Shown piece after piece: positions 44,152 through 53,253 of a DNA stretch of 64,000 bases. Origin of the DNA: Magnetofaba australis IT-1 (GTDB lineage Bacteria > Pseudomonadota > Magnetococcia > Magnetococcales > Magnetococcaceae); the NCBI RefSeq assembly GCF_002109495.1, contig NZ_LVJN01000015.1, positions 594,790 through 658,789 on the forward strand, written 5' to 3'. How positions within the stretch are numbered: position 1 is the stretch's first letter; the number at the start of each line of letters is the position of its first letter. The translations under genes were made by a program, and so were the position numbers. The notes below the pieces were generated by a model, which saw only the letters and a list, made by a program, of their open reading frames with translations, was not told the DNA's origin and did no database searches.

Positions 44152-45126
44152 ATGACTGTTTGGCGTCGCGCGCTGGATGCGCGCAAGATCGAAGCGGAGT
44201 CATGGCGCAATCGGATGCGCAGCGCTGGATTGATCCTGGCGCTGGCGGCGCCGGTGTGGGGACTGGGCTGGTTGTTGGGCGGGGAGTCGGGGGCGTGGTT
44301 GGCGCTGCTGACGACGGTGTGGGGCGCGGCGCTGCTGCCAGCGATCCCGGGACCGGTGGTGATGAGCGTGCAAAGAGGGCGTCGTTTGAGCCCCGCGCAG
44401 GCGCCGGGACTGCACGCCACGGTGCGGCATCTGAGCCAGCGGGCGGGGTTGGACTCCGTTCCACAGATATACTGGCTGCCGCAGACGGCGCCCAACGCCA
44501 TGCTGGCGGGGCCGCCTCATGCGCAGGCGCTGGGGGTGACGGAAGGGTTGCTGCGTCTGCTCTCTGAGCGGGAACTGAGCGCTGTGCTGGCCCATGAGAT
44601 CGGCCACGCACAGCGCCATGACGCACAGTGGATGGGGCTGGCGCATCTGTTCGAAGGGGCGACAACGGTGCTGGCTCTGTTGGGGTGGGGCGTGCTGGCG
44701 CTGAGTCTGCCGCTGATCGCCATGGGGGTGGTGGAGCCGCGTTGGGGCGTGCTGGCGCTGTTGGCGGTGGCCCCGTGGGGGGCGCGTCTGCTGGTGATGG
44801 CGCTGTCTCGATCCAGGGAGTTCGAGGCGGATTTGCGCGCGGCGGCGTTGACTGGGGATGCGCGCGGATTGGCCAGCGCATTGGTTAAACTGGAGGCGTG
44901 GCGGGCGCGGGTTGCGCGTTGGTCGCCTGTGGCGTTGACGGACCCTGGCGCGCCGTGGCTGCGCAGTCACCCGGATGCGCAGGAGCGCGTTTCCCGGCTG
45001 TTGGCGTTGGAGAGGGCGTCTGAATTCAGTCTGACCAGACCGCTTGAAATGCACTGTGGCGAGGCGTTGAGACGCCATGGACGCTGGTGGTCTCAGCCCC
45101 AGAGGCTGCGCCCATGGTGGGCGTGA
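44152..45126 (+). CDS. M48-family membrane metalloprotease
   Basis: 324 residues. The zinc site is HEIGH (148-152) in VLAHEIGHAQRHD; the third ligand is probably Glu223 in SREFEADLRA. Hydrophobic segments at about 25-45, 48-68, 170-195 and 198-218 place it in the membrane as in HtpX. Such proteases degrade damaged membrane proteins. ATG 44152 has GGAGG 5 bp upstream; the frame extends to 44080 without a ribosome site. It is divergent from hsp20, so the two stress genes share a ~200-bp promoter region. Confidence 0.88.
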   Translation: MTVWRRALDARKIEAESWRNRMRSAGLILALAAPVWGLGWLLGGESGAWLALLTTVWGAALLPAIPGPVVMSVQRGRRLSPAQAPGLHATVRHLSQRAGLDSVPQIYWLPQTAPNAMLAGPPHAQALGVTEGLLRLLSERELSAVLAHEIGHAQRHDAQWMGLAHLFEGATTVLALLGWGVLALSLPLIAMGVVEPRWGVLALLAVAPWGARLLVMALSRSREFEADLRAAALTGDARGLASALVKLEAWRARVARWSPVALTDPGAPWLRSHPDAQERVSRLLALERASEFSLTRPLEMHCGEALRRHGRWWSQPQRLRPWWA

Positions 45127-45129
45127 ACT

Positions 45130-45669
45130 CTATTGGTCAGAGTCCTCTGCTTCCAGCGCGTCATCATCGGGGAGCAGGTCGCCAGAGCCCAATAGCGGCG
45201 CCGCGTCAATATCCTCTGCGCCCATCATATCGGCGATGCGCAGCAAGGTGGTCAACATGGCGGTCTGTTCATAGTCGGGGAGTTGATCGAATTTGCGCAC
45301 GAACGCCTGTTGCAGCAGCGGCGGCGCATTCTCCAGCAGAGTGCGCGCTTGCGGCGTGGCGGATAACCAAAAGCGCCGCCGATCAGTCTGACTGCGACGC
45401 CGCTCCACCAAACCTTTGCTCTCCAGGCGAGCCACGATGCCGCTGATGGTGCCTTTACTCAAATGGACTCGCTTGCCCAACTGCGCGCCGGTGATTTTTT
45501 CACAATTGAGAATTTCGCTCAAAATCACCGCTTGCGGCCCGGTGAGGCCATGGTTCGCCACCAGATAGCGGGAGTGCATATCAATGGCGCGGATAATTTT
45601 CCGTAGCGTCATCAACACATGGTTGCGCACCTGGTTACGCAGATCTGATTGGCTATCGCTATTGCTCAT
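45130..45669 (-). CDS. MarR-family transcriptional regulator
   Basis: 179 residues. The winged helix-turn-helix spans about residues 40-115: LTGPQAVILSEILNCEKITG, the recognition helix LGKRVHLSKGTISGIVARLE, and the wing GLVERRRSQTDRRRFWLSAT. A C-terminal helical dimerisation part and an acidic tail (DDDALEAEDSDQ) follow. AGGAA precedes the ATG. It is tail-to-tail with the M48 protease (3-bp gap) and divergent from cheW. Ligand and targets are unknown. Confidence 0.93.
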   Translation of the reverse strand: MSNSDSQSDLRNQVRNHVLMTLRKIIRAIDMHSRYLVANHGLTGPQAVILSEILNCEKITGAQLGKRVHLSKGTISGIVARLESKGLVERRRSQTDRRRFWLSATPQARTLLENAPPLLQQAFVRKFDQLPDYEQTAMLTTLLRIADMMGAEDIDAAPLLGSGDLLPDDDALEAEDSDQ

Positions 45670-45921
45670 CAGAGAGTTCCTGAAAATTATACGCTAAGAA
45701 CCAGGTGCAGATTATCAGGCAAAACTCGGGAATTTCAAAAGGAAAACACGGTTTCTGTCGAAACCATTTGACAGCTTCGGGCAGGACGCATAGGTTGAAC
45801 GACAACCTGTTGTTTCCACTCTCGCTGTGGCGCGTGGTTTACCTGTTTTCAGCACTGGGGCGTTCGTCCAGGCAGCCTTGTTGTCGCCGCATTGGCGTGT
45901 GACGCCTCTTGGAGCGTTTGA

Positions 45922-46416
45922 ATGGTTCTTTGCACCTTTCGTTTGGGCGATCTTTATCTGGGAGTGGATATCCGTCTGATCCAGGAGATCAAACGCGCCG
46001 TCAACTGGACCCCTGTGCCCGGCGCGGCGCCGCATGTGCGCGGACTGCTTAACAATCGCGGCCGTGTGACCACCCTCATCGACTTGAAGCGCCGATTGAA
46101 TTGGATCCCCGAAGCAAGCACTTCCATTAAAGGGAATAAAAAAGAGTACGAGGTGATTCTCAAGACCCGCCACCAAGTGAGTCAAATTGATGAATCACTG
46201 GCGCGGGAAAAAGTGTTTTGGGATGATTCAGCGGCGCTGATGGTGGATCAGCTTGGCGAGGTGGTGGAAGTGATCGGCCAACAGATGCAGAGTCCGCCCG
46301 CGAATCTTGGAGAGATCTCTTCGGATTTGGTTGAGGCGGTGGTGGAGCAGGAGAAGGCGCTGTTGATCATTCTCAATGTGGCGCGCATTATCGGCGCCAA
46401 GGACGAGGAGTCGTAA
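45922..46416 (+). CDS. CheW-like chemotaxis coupling protein
   Basis: 164 residues, a single CheW domain. FRLGDLYLGVDIRLIQEIKR, PGAAPHVRGLLNNRGRVTTL and IDLKRRL are the standard first-half blocks; VDQLGEVVEVIGQQMQ and LLIILNVARIIG close it. It links receptors such as the one at 4.0 kb to CheA. An insertion around residues 70-90 (a Lys-rich stretch and KTRHQVSQIDESLAREK) is longer than in E. coli CheW. No other che genes adjoin it. GGAG lies about 7 bp before the ATG. Confidence 0.9.
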   Translation: MVLCTFRLGDLYLGVDIRLIQEIKRAVNWTPVPGAAPHVRGLLNNRGRVTTLIDLKRRLNWIPEASTSIKGNKKEYEVILKTRHQVSQIDESLAREKVFWDDSAALMVDQLGEVVEVIGQQMQSPPANLGEISSDLVEAVVEQEKALLIILNVARIIGAKDEES

Positions 46417-46504
46417 CATCGTCTACGCCGTAGGATGCGGCGGGCATTTGATCCTTATGTTAAGGGTCGCCAATAGCACAGGAGTCTCGAGGCGGGCGAG
46501 CATT

Positions 46505-47017
46505 ATGCGCAAATTGATCCAGCTTTTCTTTTTTCTGAGCATCCCCTATCTGGCCATGGGCGGCGTTGCACAGGCCAAAACCAGCAGCAAAATCTACTAT
46601 GAAAGCGGCGCCTACAGCGTGCGTCAGGTGAAAGTTGACGGCCGTTGGATGTGCAAATTGGAGATCTCCCTGCGCCAAAAAGGCACGGAGACAGCCTATT
46701 TGGGCATCTACGCGTCACGCGCCTATTATGGTGAGATCGTCACCGATAAAAACCGCGTCGGTTTTGCCAAAAAAGCGCTCTCCATCCGCTTTGATAAAGA
46801 GCGCTCTCGCTCGGTTAAAATTATCTCAGACGCGCCCGGCTCTGATGGCGCTTGGTTGTGGCGCTATGTGGATCTGCCAGCGGACATTCTCACCAAAATC
46901 AGTAAATCCCGCACCATGCGCGTATCTCTGCACAATGGCAAGCGCACCATCAACTACGCGTTAAGTCTGAAAGGCAGCGCCAAAGCTGTGCGGAATCTTC
47001 GACGGTGTGCGCGGTAA
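46505..47017 (+). CDS. Exported hypothetical protein
   Basis: 170 residues. A clear signal peptide (MRKLIQLFFFLSIPYLAMGG, cleavage after VAQA) is followed by a beta-rich basic domain with repeated Lys/Arg and Tyr (IYYESGAYSVRQVKV; GIYASRAYYGEIVTDKN). The mature protein has two cysteines, near each end, that could form a disulfide. I do not recognise it. The start at 46505 is chosen because the signal peptide begins there. It may follow cheW in one transcript (88-bp gap). Confidence 0.6.
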   Translation: MRKLIQLFFFLSIPYLAMGGVAQAKTSSKIYYESGAYSVRQVKVDGRWMCKLEISLRQKGTETAYLGIYASRAYYGEIVTDKNRVGFAKKALSIRFDKERSRSVKIISDAPGSDGAWLWRYVDLPADILTKISKSRTMRVSLHNGKRTINYALSLKGSAKAVRNLRRCAR

Positions 47018-47034
47018 TTCAGGGCTCAAAAAGA

Positions 47035-47066
47035 AACGGGCGTCATGGGAAACCCTGACGCCCGTT
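47035..47066 (-). terminator. Terminator hairpin between convergent genes
   Basis: AACGGGCGTCA pairs with TGACGCCCGTT over 11 bp. On the minus strand it is followed by TTCTTTTTGAG, so it best serves the small exported gene at 47098-47379; the plus-strand gene ends 18 bp before it. Confidence 0.65.
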
Positions 47067-47097
47067 ATGGGTCAAGCAAAAGCGAAAACCTCAAATA

Positions 47098-47379
47098 TTA
47101 GTAAGAGGTTTTGGGCTCCTGTTGGCCGTCCATGTTAGCGTCCTCAAGCGGGGGCTCAGTTTGCAGCGTGTCGGAACTGCCGCGCAGCTCCTCCACACAG
47201 TTGCGCAGGTAGTTGGCCATCTCATTCACAGAGACGCCATCTTCTTTGGCAAACTGCTGGCAGGTGCGCTTGAGGTCGGCTTCGAACTCGGGGTCGCCAT
47301 TTTGGGTGGCGGCGGCGGCGTTACCGGCCATCGCCAGAGTGAACGCGGCGGCGGCGATCAGATTCAGGGCAAAACGCAT
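47098..47379 (-). CDS. Small exported hypothetical protein
   Basis: 93 residues. The signal peptide FALNLIAAAAFTLAMAGNAA is followed by an acidic mature part of ~70 residues with two cysteines (KRTCQQFAKED, NYLRNCVEEL) set for one disulfide, and a disordered acidic tail. The start at 47379 is chosen for GGAG 7 bp upstream; MKRRTP at 47397 is an alternative. Function is unknown. Confidence 0.65.
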   Translation of the reverse strand: MRFALNLIAAAAFTLAMAGNAAAATQNGDPEFEADLKRTCQQFAKEDGVSVNEMANYLRNCVEELRGSSDTLQTEPPLEDANMDGQQEPKTSY

Positions 47380-47669
47380 GGGTGTTCTCCGTTTCATGGT
47401 GCAGTGCTTAGGTGATGCGGGAAGAGCCGTTGCCGGAAACACGAGCACGCGCTGAGCCGCGCCTTCTCCAATACGCGCCATTCGAGCGCGACGCAAATGC
47501 AAAATTCTGTTCGACACCACGAAAAATAATCATCAAAAAAAATGGATTGGCACGATTCGCAGGAGAGATTACGCTACGCAAGAACACCATCACTTGTCAG
47601 TCTGGTTCGAGTCTCTCTTGGCTGTTTCCAGTCTTTTGTTTAATCACGTTTTTTTGAGGGTGTTCCCTT

Positions 47670-48566
47670 TTGGACGTGGATCTCCTGCGCACCTTTTTGG
47701 AAGTTAATCGCACGCGCCACTTTGGGCGCGCCTCCCACCATCTGTTCGTGACGCAATCGGCGGTGAGCGCGCGGATCAAGCTGCTCGAAGAGCAGTTGGG
47801 CGCTGCGCTGTTTACGCGTCGGCGCAACGATATTCAGCTCACCGCGGCGGGGCAGCGCTTTGTCAAAACCGCCCAAATGCTGATTAGTATGTGGGAGGAG
47901 GCGCGACGCAGCATCCAGCTGGAGCAGGGGGAGACGCCTGCGCTCACTCTTGGCGCGCCACCCAGTTTGTGGGATATTCTGTTGCGGGACTGGGTGTTAA
48001 CACTGTTCGGGCAAGCTGAGACAGGCGCCGTTCGGTTGGGCTGCCATGCGCAGAGCGCAGAGCGTGTCGAGCAGGGGGTTCTGGATAAAACATTGGATCT
48101 GGGAATCGCTTACGCGCCACCTCAGGATGGCGCGCTCATAACACGCCAAGTGGCTGTTATAGAACTGGAAATGGTGGCGTCTCTGCCTGGATTGAGCGCG
48201 CAACAGGCCATTGCGGAGAACTATGTGCAGCTCGATTGGGGCGCGGCTTTTATCGCAGCGCATGCGCGTTGGTTCCCGGAGTTGCCGCCACCGACTTTGC
48301 AAGTCAACTGGAGCGGTCTGGCGCTGGAGTTTCTGCTGCAGCGGGGGGGGGCCGCTTATCTGCCACAAAGACAGGTGCGCGAGGCGGTGGAGCACGGCGT
48401 GTTGCATCGCGTTGCGGACGCGCCGAACTTTACTCGCCCCGTGCACGTTCAGTACCGTCGCGATCACGATTTTCGCGACCGAATCGAAGAGATGATTGAC
48501 TCTTTAATCCATGCTCCTTCGCAACCAGCGAAGTTGGCGCATGACACTATTCCGCCATCACAGTGA
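47670..48566 (+). CDS. LysR-family transcriptional regulator, HdfR-like
   Basis: 298 residues. The helix-turn-helix LLRTFLEVNRTRHFGRASHH followed by LFVTQSAVSARIKLLEEQLG and FTRRRNDIQLTAAGQ is close in wording to HdfR, which represses the flagellar master operon in enterobacteria. The effector-binding half is present but less typical. The start is TTG 47670 with GAGGG about 9 bp upstream; GTG 47676 is possible. MscS-like gene follows after 8 bp. The target is unknown here. Confidence 0.9.
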   Translation: MDVDLLRTFLEVNRTRHFGRASHHLFVTQSAVSARIKLLEEQLGAALFTRRRNDIQLTAAGQRFVKTAQMLISMWEEARRSIQLEQGETPALTLGAPPSLWDILLRDWVLTLFGQAETGAVRLGCHAQSAERVEQGVLDKTLDLGIAYAPPQDGALITRQVAVIELEMVASLPGLSAQQAIAENYVQLDWGAAFIAAHARWFPELPPPTLQVNWSGLALEFLLQRGGAAYLPQRQVREAVEHGVLHRVADAPNFTRPVHVQYRRDHDFRDRIEEMIDSLIHAPSQPAKLAHDTIPPSQ

Positions 48567-48574
48567 GTTGTTCC

Positions 48575-50263
48575 ATGTCGATTAGAAAGACTGTTCTGTC
48601 TGTGCTGAGCATGGTTATTGTGGGCGCGCTCTCCACTGCATTTGCCGAGCCGCCGCCGCCAATTCCGTCCAAGACGTCATCACTCAGTCAGGAGCAGAAG
48701 ACGGCCTCCAAGCTGAATGATATCCAGGAGGATCTCAAACAGCGCAAGCTGGAGCGCGATAAGCTTGCGGCGGAGATCAAACGCGCCAGCCCCGGGCCAG
48801 AGAAAGCTGAATTGGAGGCGCGTTTAGAACAGGTCAACGCGACTTTGGCGGAGCAGAAACACGCCTTTTCCATGATCATTACCGGTGGTCTTGAACTGGA
48901 GTTGATCGAAGCAGGGAAGCAAAAGGAAAAGTATGATTGGGAACGCGATCTATTGGAGATTGTGCAGCCCATCATGAGCGAGCTGCGCGCTTTGACGGAG
49001 AGCAAACGGCAGCAGCAGAACTTGAAGAACCGGATCGACTTCCACACCGAGCAGTTGCGCATCGGCAAAGAGGCGATGCGCAATATTGAAGCCATTGACC
49101 AGAAGTCTCTGGATCGTGTGACGCTCAAACAGTACGAACAGGTTGCCGAACAGTGGCGCGATAAAATTCGCGAACATCAGCATCTGTTGGAGGTGGCGGA
49201 ACTCCAGTTGGAGGAGTTGACCCGCTCCAAGGAGACCTTGGAACAGTCGTGGAAGGAGCAGTGGGAGGAGTTTATCCAGGGGCGCGGCGCGACGCTGATC
49301 CTCTCCTTGCTGGCGGCTTTCGGGGTCTATTTGGCGTTGATGCTGCCTATGCGCATCTATGGCTTCGCCACGCGAAACCGCCAACGGCGTCGTCCATTGT
49401 GGGTGCGGATTCTCTCCCTCAGTTACCGTTTTCTGGCATTGCTGGGCGCATTTATCGCGCTGTTCGCCACCGTGCACCACAGCGGCGACCGTATGTTGGA
49501 AGGGCTTTTTCTGCTGTTGGCGGTGGCCATTATCTGGTCGCTCAAGAGCACCATTCCGCGCTACATGGATGAGCTCAAGCTGCTGCTGAACGTCAGCTCC
49601 GTGCGCGAGGGCGAACGGGTGATTTTTCAGGATGTGCCCTGGCGCGTGGACTCCCTGGACATGTTTGCGCGTTTGAGCAATCCAGCCATGTCGCAGCCGC
49701 GCATCCGCGTGCCGCTCAAGGAGATGGCGCAGCTGCACTCCCGTCGTCCCGCGGAAGATGAGAACTGGTTCCCCTGCAATGTGGGCGATTTTGTGATTCT
49801 GTCCGATGGTCAGTTCGGTTTGGTCAAGTGGATCAGTCCGGAGACAGTGGCTCTGCGCGTGGGCGGCGGCGCCATCCGCAGCTATACCACGTCGGACTTT
49901 CTCGGCGCTTCGCCGCAGAACCTTTCCACCGGATTCGCCATCGCCATCAATTTTGGCATCGACTATAAGTATCAGAAGGATTGCTTGGATGATATCCCGC
50001 GTCAAATGGCCCAGGTTGTCTACGATCGTCTGAAAAGCATTGAGTCCACAGGACCACACTTATCCAGCGTGACGGTGGATTTTGCCGAAGCGGCGGCCTC
50101 TTCTCTTAACTACAAGGTGGTGGCCCTCTACAGCGGCGCGGCGGCGGAGAACTACTATCCAGCCCAACGCGCGGTGAATCAGAGCGCGGTGGCGGCGTGC
50201 AATCAGTTCGGTTGGGAGATTCCGTTCACCCAAGTGACGCTGCACCAGGCATCGGCAAGCTGA
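48575..50263 (+). CDS. MscS-like mechanosensitive channel family protein with periplasmic coiled coil
   Basis: 562 residues. A signal peptide ends at AFA-EPPPP. A long charged coiled coil (about 35-225) precedes three hydrophobic helices near 235-257, 286-302 and 311-326. The soluble C-terminal half has an MscS beta-like domain (CNVGDFVILSDGQFGLVKWI; YTTSDFLGASPQN; AIAINFGIDYKYQ). The pore-helix glycine/alanine pattern is not obvious, so gating is uncertain. Start 48575 lies 8 bp after the LysR stop, suggesting one transcript. A role in osmotic release is inferred from family. Confidence 0.75.
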   Translation: MSIRKTVLSVLSMVIVGALSTAFAEPPPPIPSKTSSLSQEQKTASKLNDIQEDLKQRKLERDKLAAEIKRASPGPEKAELEARLEQVNATLAEQKHAFSMIITGGLELELIEAGKQKEKYDWERDLLEIVQPIMSELRALTESKRQQQNLKNRIDFHTEQLRIGKEAMRNIEAIDQKSLDRVTLKQYEQVAEQWRDKIREHQHLLEVAELQLEELTRSKETLEQSWKEQWEEFIQGRGATLILSLLAAFGVYLALMLPMRIYGFATRNRQRRRPLWVRILSLSYRFLALLGAFIALFATVHHSGDRMLEGLFLLLAVAIIWSLKSTIPRYMDELKLLLNVSSVREGERVIFQDVPWRVDSLDMFARLSNPAMSQPRIRVPLKEMAQLHSRRPAEDENWFPCNVGDFVILSDGQFGLVKWISPETVALRVGGGAIRSYTTSDFLGASPQNLSTGFAIAINFGIDYKYQKDCLDDIPRQMAQVVYDRLKSIESTGPHLSSVTVDFAEAAASSLNYKVVALYSGAAAENYYPAQRAVNQSAVAACNQFGWEIPFTQVTLHQASAS

Positions 50264-50274
50264 ATGACTGGCTG

Positions 50275-50307
50275 AAACGTCTCTCCCGGGGAAGGGAGAG
50301 ACGTTTT
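50275..50307 (+). terminator. Rho-independent terminator after the MscS-like gene
   Basis: AAACGTCTCTCCC pairs with GGGAGAGACGTTT around GGGGAA, ending in TTTT. Confidence 0.8.
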
Positions 50308-50427
50308 GCATCTTAGTGCGAATGGTTCTTATTTGGTTGTTGCATTTTGATCGGCTTACATTTAGAATTTCACCCGTTCGGCCTGCAACGGGCCGTGTTC
50401 TCTGCGCTCACATTAGGAGCGGTCACC

Positions 50428-50652
50428 ATGAAGCTGACGGATTTGAAACAGGGCCAAATCGCCAAAATCACCTCGTTGCAAATGGAGGGGGTGAATCGAC
50501 AACGCCTCCTGACCATGGGCATTCTGGTTGGCAAGGAGATTCATCTGCGCAACCTGGCGCCGTTTGGCGACCCGCGCATCTACACCGTGATGGATTATGA
50601 TCTGACCCTCCGCAACGCCGATGCCGAGAAGATTCAGGTCGAGCCGATCTGA
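50428..50652 (+). CDS. feoA: Ferrous iron transport protein A
   Basis: 74 residues, SH3-like fold. MKLTDLKQGQIAKITSLQME, NRQRLLTMGILVGKEIHLRN and YTVMDYDLTLRNADAEKIQV are typical. It interacts with FeoB to support Fe(II) uptake. AGGAG stands about 7 bp upstream of ATG 50428. It starts the feoA-feoB-(Cys-rich) operon; a 103-bp gap separates it from feoB. Confidence 0.94.
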   Translation: MKLTDLKQGQIAKITSLQMEGVNRQRLLTMGILVGKEIHLRNLAPFGDPRIYTVMDYDLTLRNADAEKIQVEPI

Positions 50653-50755
50653 GCTTACGCGCCTCCCTTCCAGCAGACGCCCAGCACATGGCCTGCGCCA
50701 AGGTGCTGGGCTCACGCCCCAAGACGACTCCCTCTCGCCCACAAAGGCGGTCTCA

Positions 50756-52890
50756 ATGAGCGACAAACCCATTACCCTCGCATTGGTGGGCAACCCCAAT
50801 TGCGGCAAGACCTCTTTGCTGAATCAGATGACCGGGGGCAAAGACCTGGTCGGCAACTACCCGCACGTAACCGTTCAAGTTGTCGAGCGTCAGCTGACCC
50901 ATAAGGGGCGCGCGCTCTCGGTGGCTGATCTGCCGGGAATCTATGCGCTGACGTCACAATCTCCAGAAGAGTTGTCGGCGCGGGAGTACATCCTGGCGCA
51001 GCACGCCGATGTGGTCATCAACGTCATCGATGCGGGCAATCTGCAGCGCTCGCTCTATCTCACCACGCAATTGGTGGAGATGGGGCGGCCTATCGTGTTC
51101 GCGCTGAACATGGTGGATGAGGTGGAGAGTCAGGCCGCGGAGATCGATGTGGCGGCGCTCTCCTCCATGCTGGGGGCGCCTGTGGTGCGCACTTCGGGCA
51201 AACGCGGCAAAGGCGTGGCTGAGTTATTGGATGCGGCGTTGGATGTGTTGGATCGCGGGGTGGCGCCGCAACGCAGCTTTGTGCACTACGACGCTCATCT
51301 GGAAGAGGCGGTGCAGCGGGTGCAGGCGGTTGTGCAGGAGAATCATACTGACGCCGCTGTGCGCGAGCAGGAGGGCAGTCGCTGGATGGCGATCAAGCTG
51401 CTGGAGGGGGATGTGGCGATGCTGCGCGCCGAGGGCGACCACCAGCGTTTGGTGGAGTTGGGCGGGAAGAGTGCGCCACCTTGGCCATCGACCATGGGGT
51501 GTCTTGCGAAAGCATGTTTGCCGATGCGCGGTTTGGTCATGTGCATGGAGTGGTGTCAGAAGCGGTGAAATCCCGCTCGGCGTTGAAGGATCGCTATCGC
51601 ATCACCCGCGCCTTGGATACGCTGTTGATCAATCGCGTGCTGGGCATCCCATTGTTCATCTTTTTCCTTTGGGTGATGTTCCAAGCCACGTTTTCTCTCG
51701 GCCAGATGCCCATGGATTGGATCGATCAAGGGGTGACGGCGTTGGGCGAAAGCGTGGCGGCGGCGCTGCCTGATGGACTGTTCAAAGATCTGATGGTGGA
51801 GGGGATTATCGCGGGCGTGGGCGGCACCATCGTGTTCCTGCCCAACATTGTGATTCTGTTCTTCTTTATGGCGCTGTTTAGCGAAACGGGCTATCTTGCG
51901 CGGGCGGCGTTCCTGATGGATCAGCTCATGCATCACTTCGGTCTGCATGGCAAAGCCTTGATTCCGCTGGTGATGGGGTTTGGCTGCAATGTGCCGGCGG
52001 TGATGGCCACGCGCACCATTGAGAGCGAACGCGCGCGTTTGATCACCATTCTGATCAACCCGTTTATGCTGTGCGCGGCGCGCCTGCCGGTGTTCATTCT
52101 GTTTGCAGGCGCTTTTTTTGCCGAACATGCGGGCGCCATGGTGTTCGCCATGTACATGATCAGCATCGTCGGCGCGATGATGGCGGCGGTGGTGCTGAGT
52201 CGGCTCTTCTTCAAGGAGAAGGATGAAGCGTTTGTGATGGAGTTGCCGCCCTATCGGATTCCCACCTTGCGTGCGGTGTTTATCCATATGTGGGATAAAG
52301 CGATGGGCTTTCTGCGCAAGGTGGCGGGGATCATTTTGGCGGGATCCATCATTATCTGGTTCCTGCAGACCTTTCCGCAGAACCCGGAGTGGAGTCGCGA
52401 CTACGCGCAGGAGACGGCGCAGATCCAGATGCAAGCCGCCACGCCTGAGCGTGACGCTGCGCTGATGAAACTGCGTAACGAGCAAAGCCAGGAGCAGCTC
52501 TCCAAAAGCTATTTGGGACAGATCGCGCATACGGTGGCGCCGGTGTTCGAACCGTTGACCTTCAACTGGAAGGATACGGTGGCGATTCTCACCGGTTTTG
52601 TGGCCAAAGAGGTGGTGGTGGCCAGCTACGCGGTGCTCTACTCCCAGGATGGCGAATCCACGGCGGAGTCGCTCTCTCTGCGGCAAGCGCTGGCGAGCGC
52701 CATGACCACCACAACGGCGTTCGCCTTCATGGTTTTTGCGCTGTTCTATTCGCCCTGCTTGGGCTCCATTGCGGTGATTAAGCGGGAGGCGGGCGGCTGG
52801 CGCTGGGCGGCGTTCTCGGTGGCGTTTTCGTTGAGCGTGGCCTATACGCTGGCGTTTTTGGTGGTGCAAATCGGCGGGATGTTGACGTGA
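50756..52890 (+). pseudogene. feoB: Ferrous iron transporter FeoB, interrupted by a 1-nt frameshift
   Basis: FeoB is the inner-membrane Fe(II) permease with an N-terminal G domain. The first frame (50756-51568) gives GNPNCGKTS, ADLPGIYALT, NVIDAGN and LNMVDE; the second (from about 51460 to 52890) gives the membrane part with two gate-like repeats (FLPNIVILFFFMALFSETGY, GFGCNVPAVMATRTIE). The frames meet at 51460-51462. Restoring one G (GGG to GGGG) yields VELGREECATLAIDHGVSCE and one ~710-residue FeoB. Without it the first frame ends at 51568 in unrelated residues. The lesion may be real, phase-variable or a sequencing error; everything else looks intact. Confidence 0.9.
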
Positions 52891-53174
52891 GCGCACACAC
52901 GGCATGGTGGGAGTGGCTGTTGGTGGGAGGTATCGTTGGCGGCGCGTTTGTCTATGCGTTGCGAGGCGTCTACGCGATGTTCCGCCCGGCCAGCGGAAAA
53001 GGGTGCGGCTCGGCGTGTGGCGGCTGTGGCGATGGCTTAAAGGGAGGCGGTGGTTCATGCGTCACTTCCATCTCCACGGCAAAGCGGGTGATTCCCATCG
53101 CGTCCGCAATATCACAGAGCGCAAAAGGGCGTCCCGGAGCGATCGCGCCACAGAAAGCCAGGGGCGCCAAGTAG
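52887..53174 (+). CDS. FeoB-associated cysteine-rich membrane protein
   Basis: 95 residues. It starts at a GTG overlapping the feoB stop (GTGA). One membrane helix (about 9-31) is followed by KGCGSACGGCGDG (Cys40, Cys44, Cys47) and another Cys near 58. This is the layout of the small Cys-rich proteins (FeoC-position proteins) that follow feoB in many bacteria. The last ~35 residues are basic and not family-like, so translation may extend past the usual end. A role in Fe(II) handling is inferred from position. Confidence 0.68.
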   Translation: MSAHTAWWEWLLVGGIVGGAFVYALRGVYAMFRPASGKGCGSACGGCGDGLKGGGGSCVTSISTAKRVIPIASAISQSAKGRPGAIAPQKARGAK

Positions 53175-53203
53175 GAATATCAAGGTACGCTAAAGGATGT
53201 GCT

Positions 53204-53239
53204 CACAAGGCCGGGTCGACTAGTCGATCCGGCCTTGTG
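53204..53239. terminator. Bidirectional terminator-like hairpin
   Basis: CACAAGGCCGG pairs with CCGGCCTTGTG over 11 bp, with an inner GTCGAC/GTCGAT partial stem. CTTTT follows on the plus strand. It separates the feo operon from the convergent phage-like genes. Confidence 0.65.
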
Positions 53240-53253
53240 CTTTTGGGGTGGCG

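Noticed and set aside
51450..51485. Programmed -1 frameshift in feoB
   Set aside because: No slippery heptamer or downstream structure is evident, and FeoB is not known to use one; a single-base loss in a G run is simpler.
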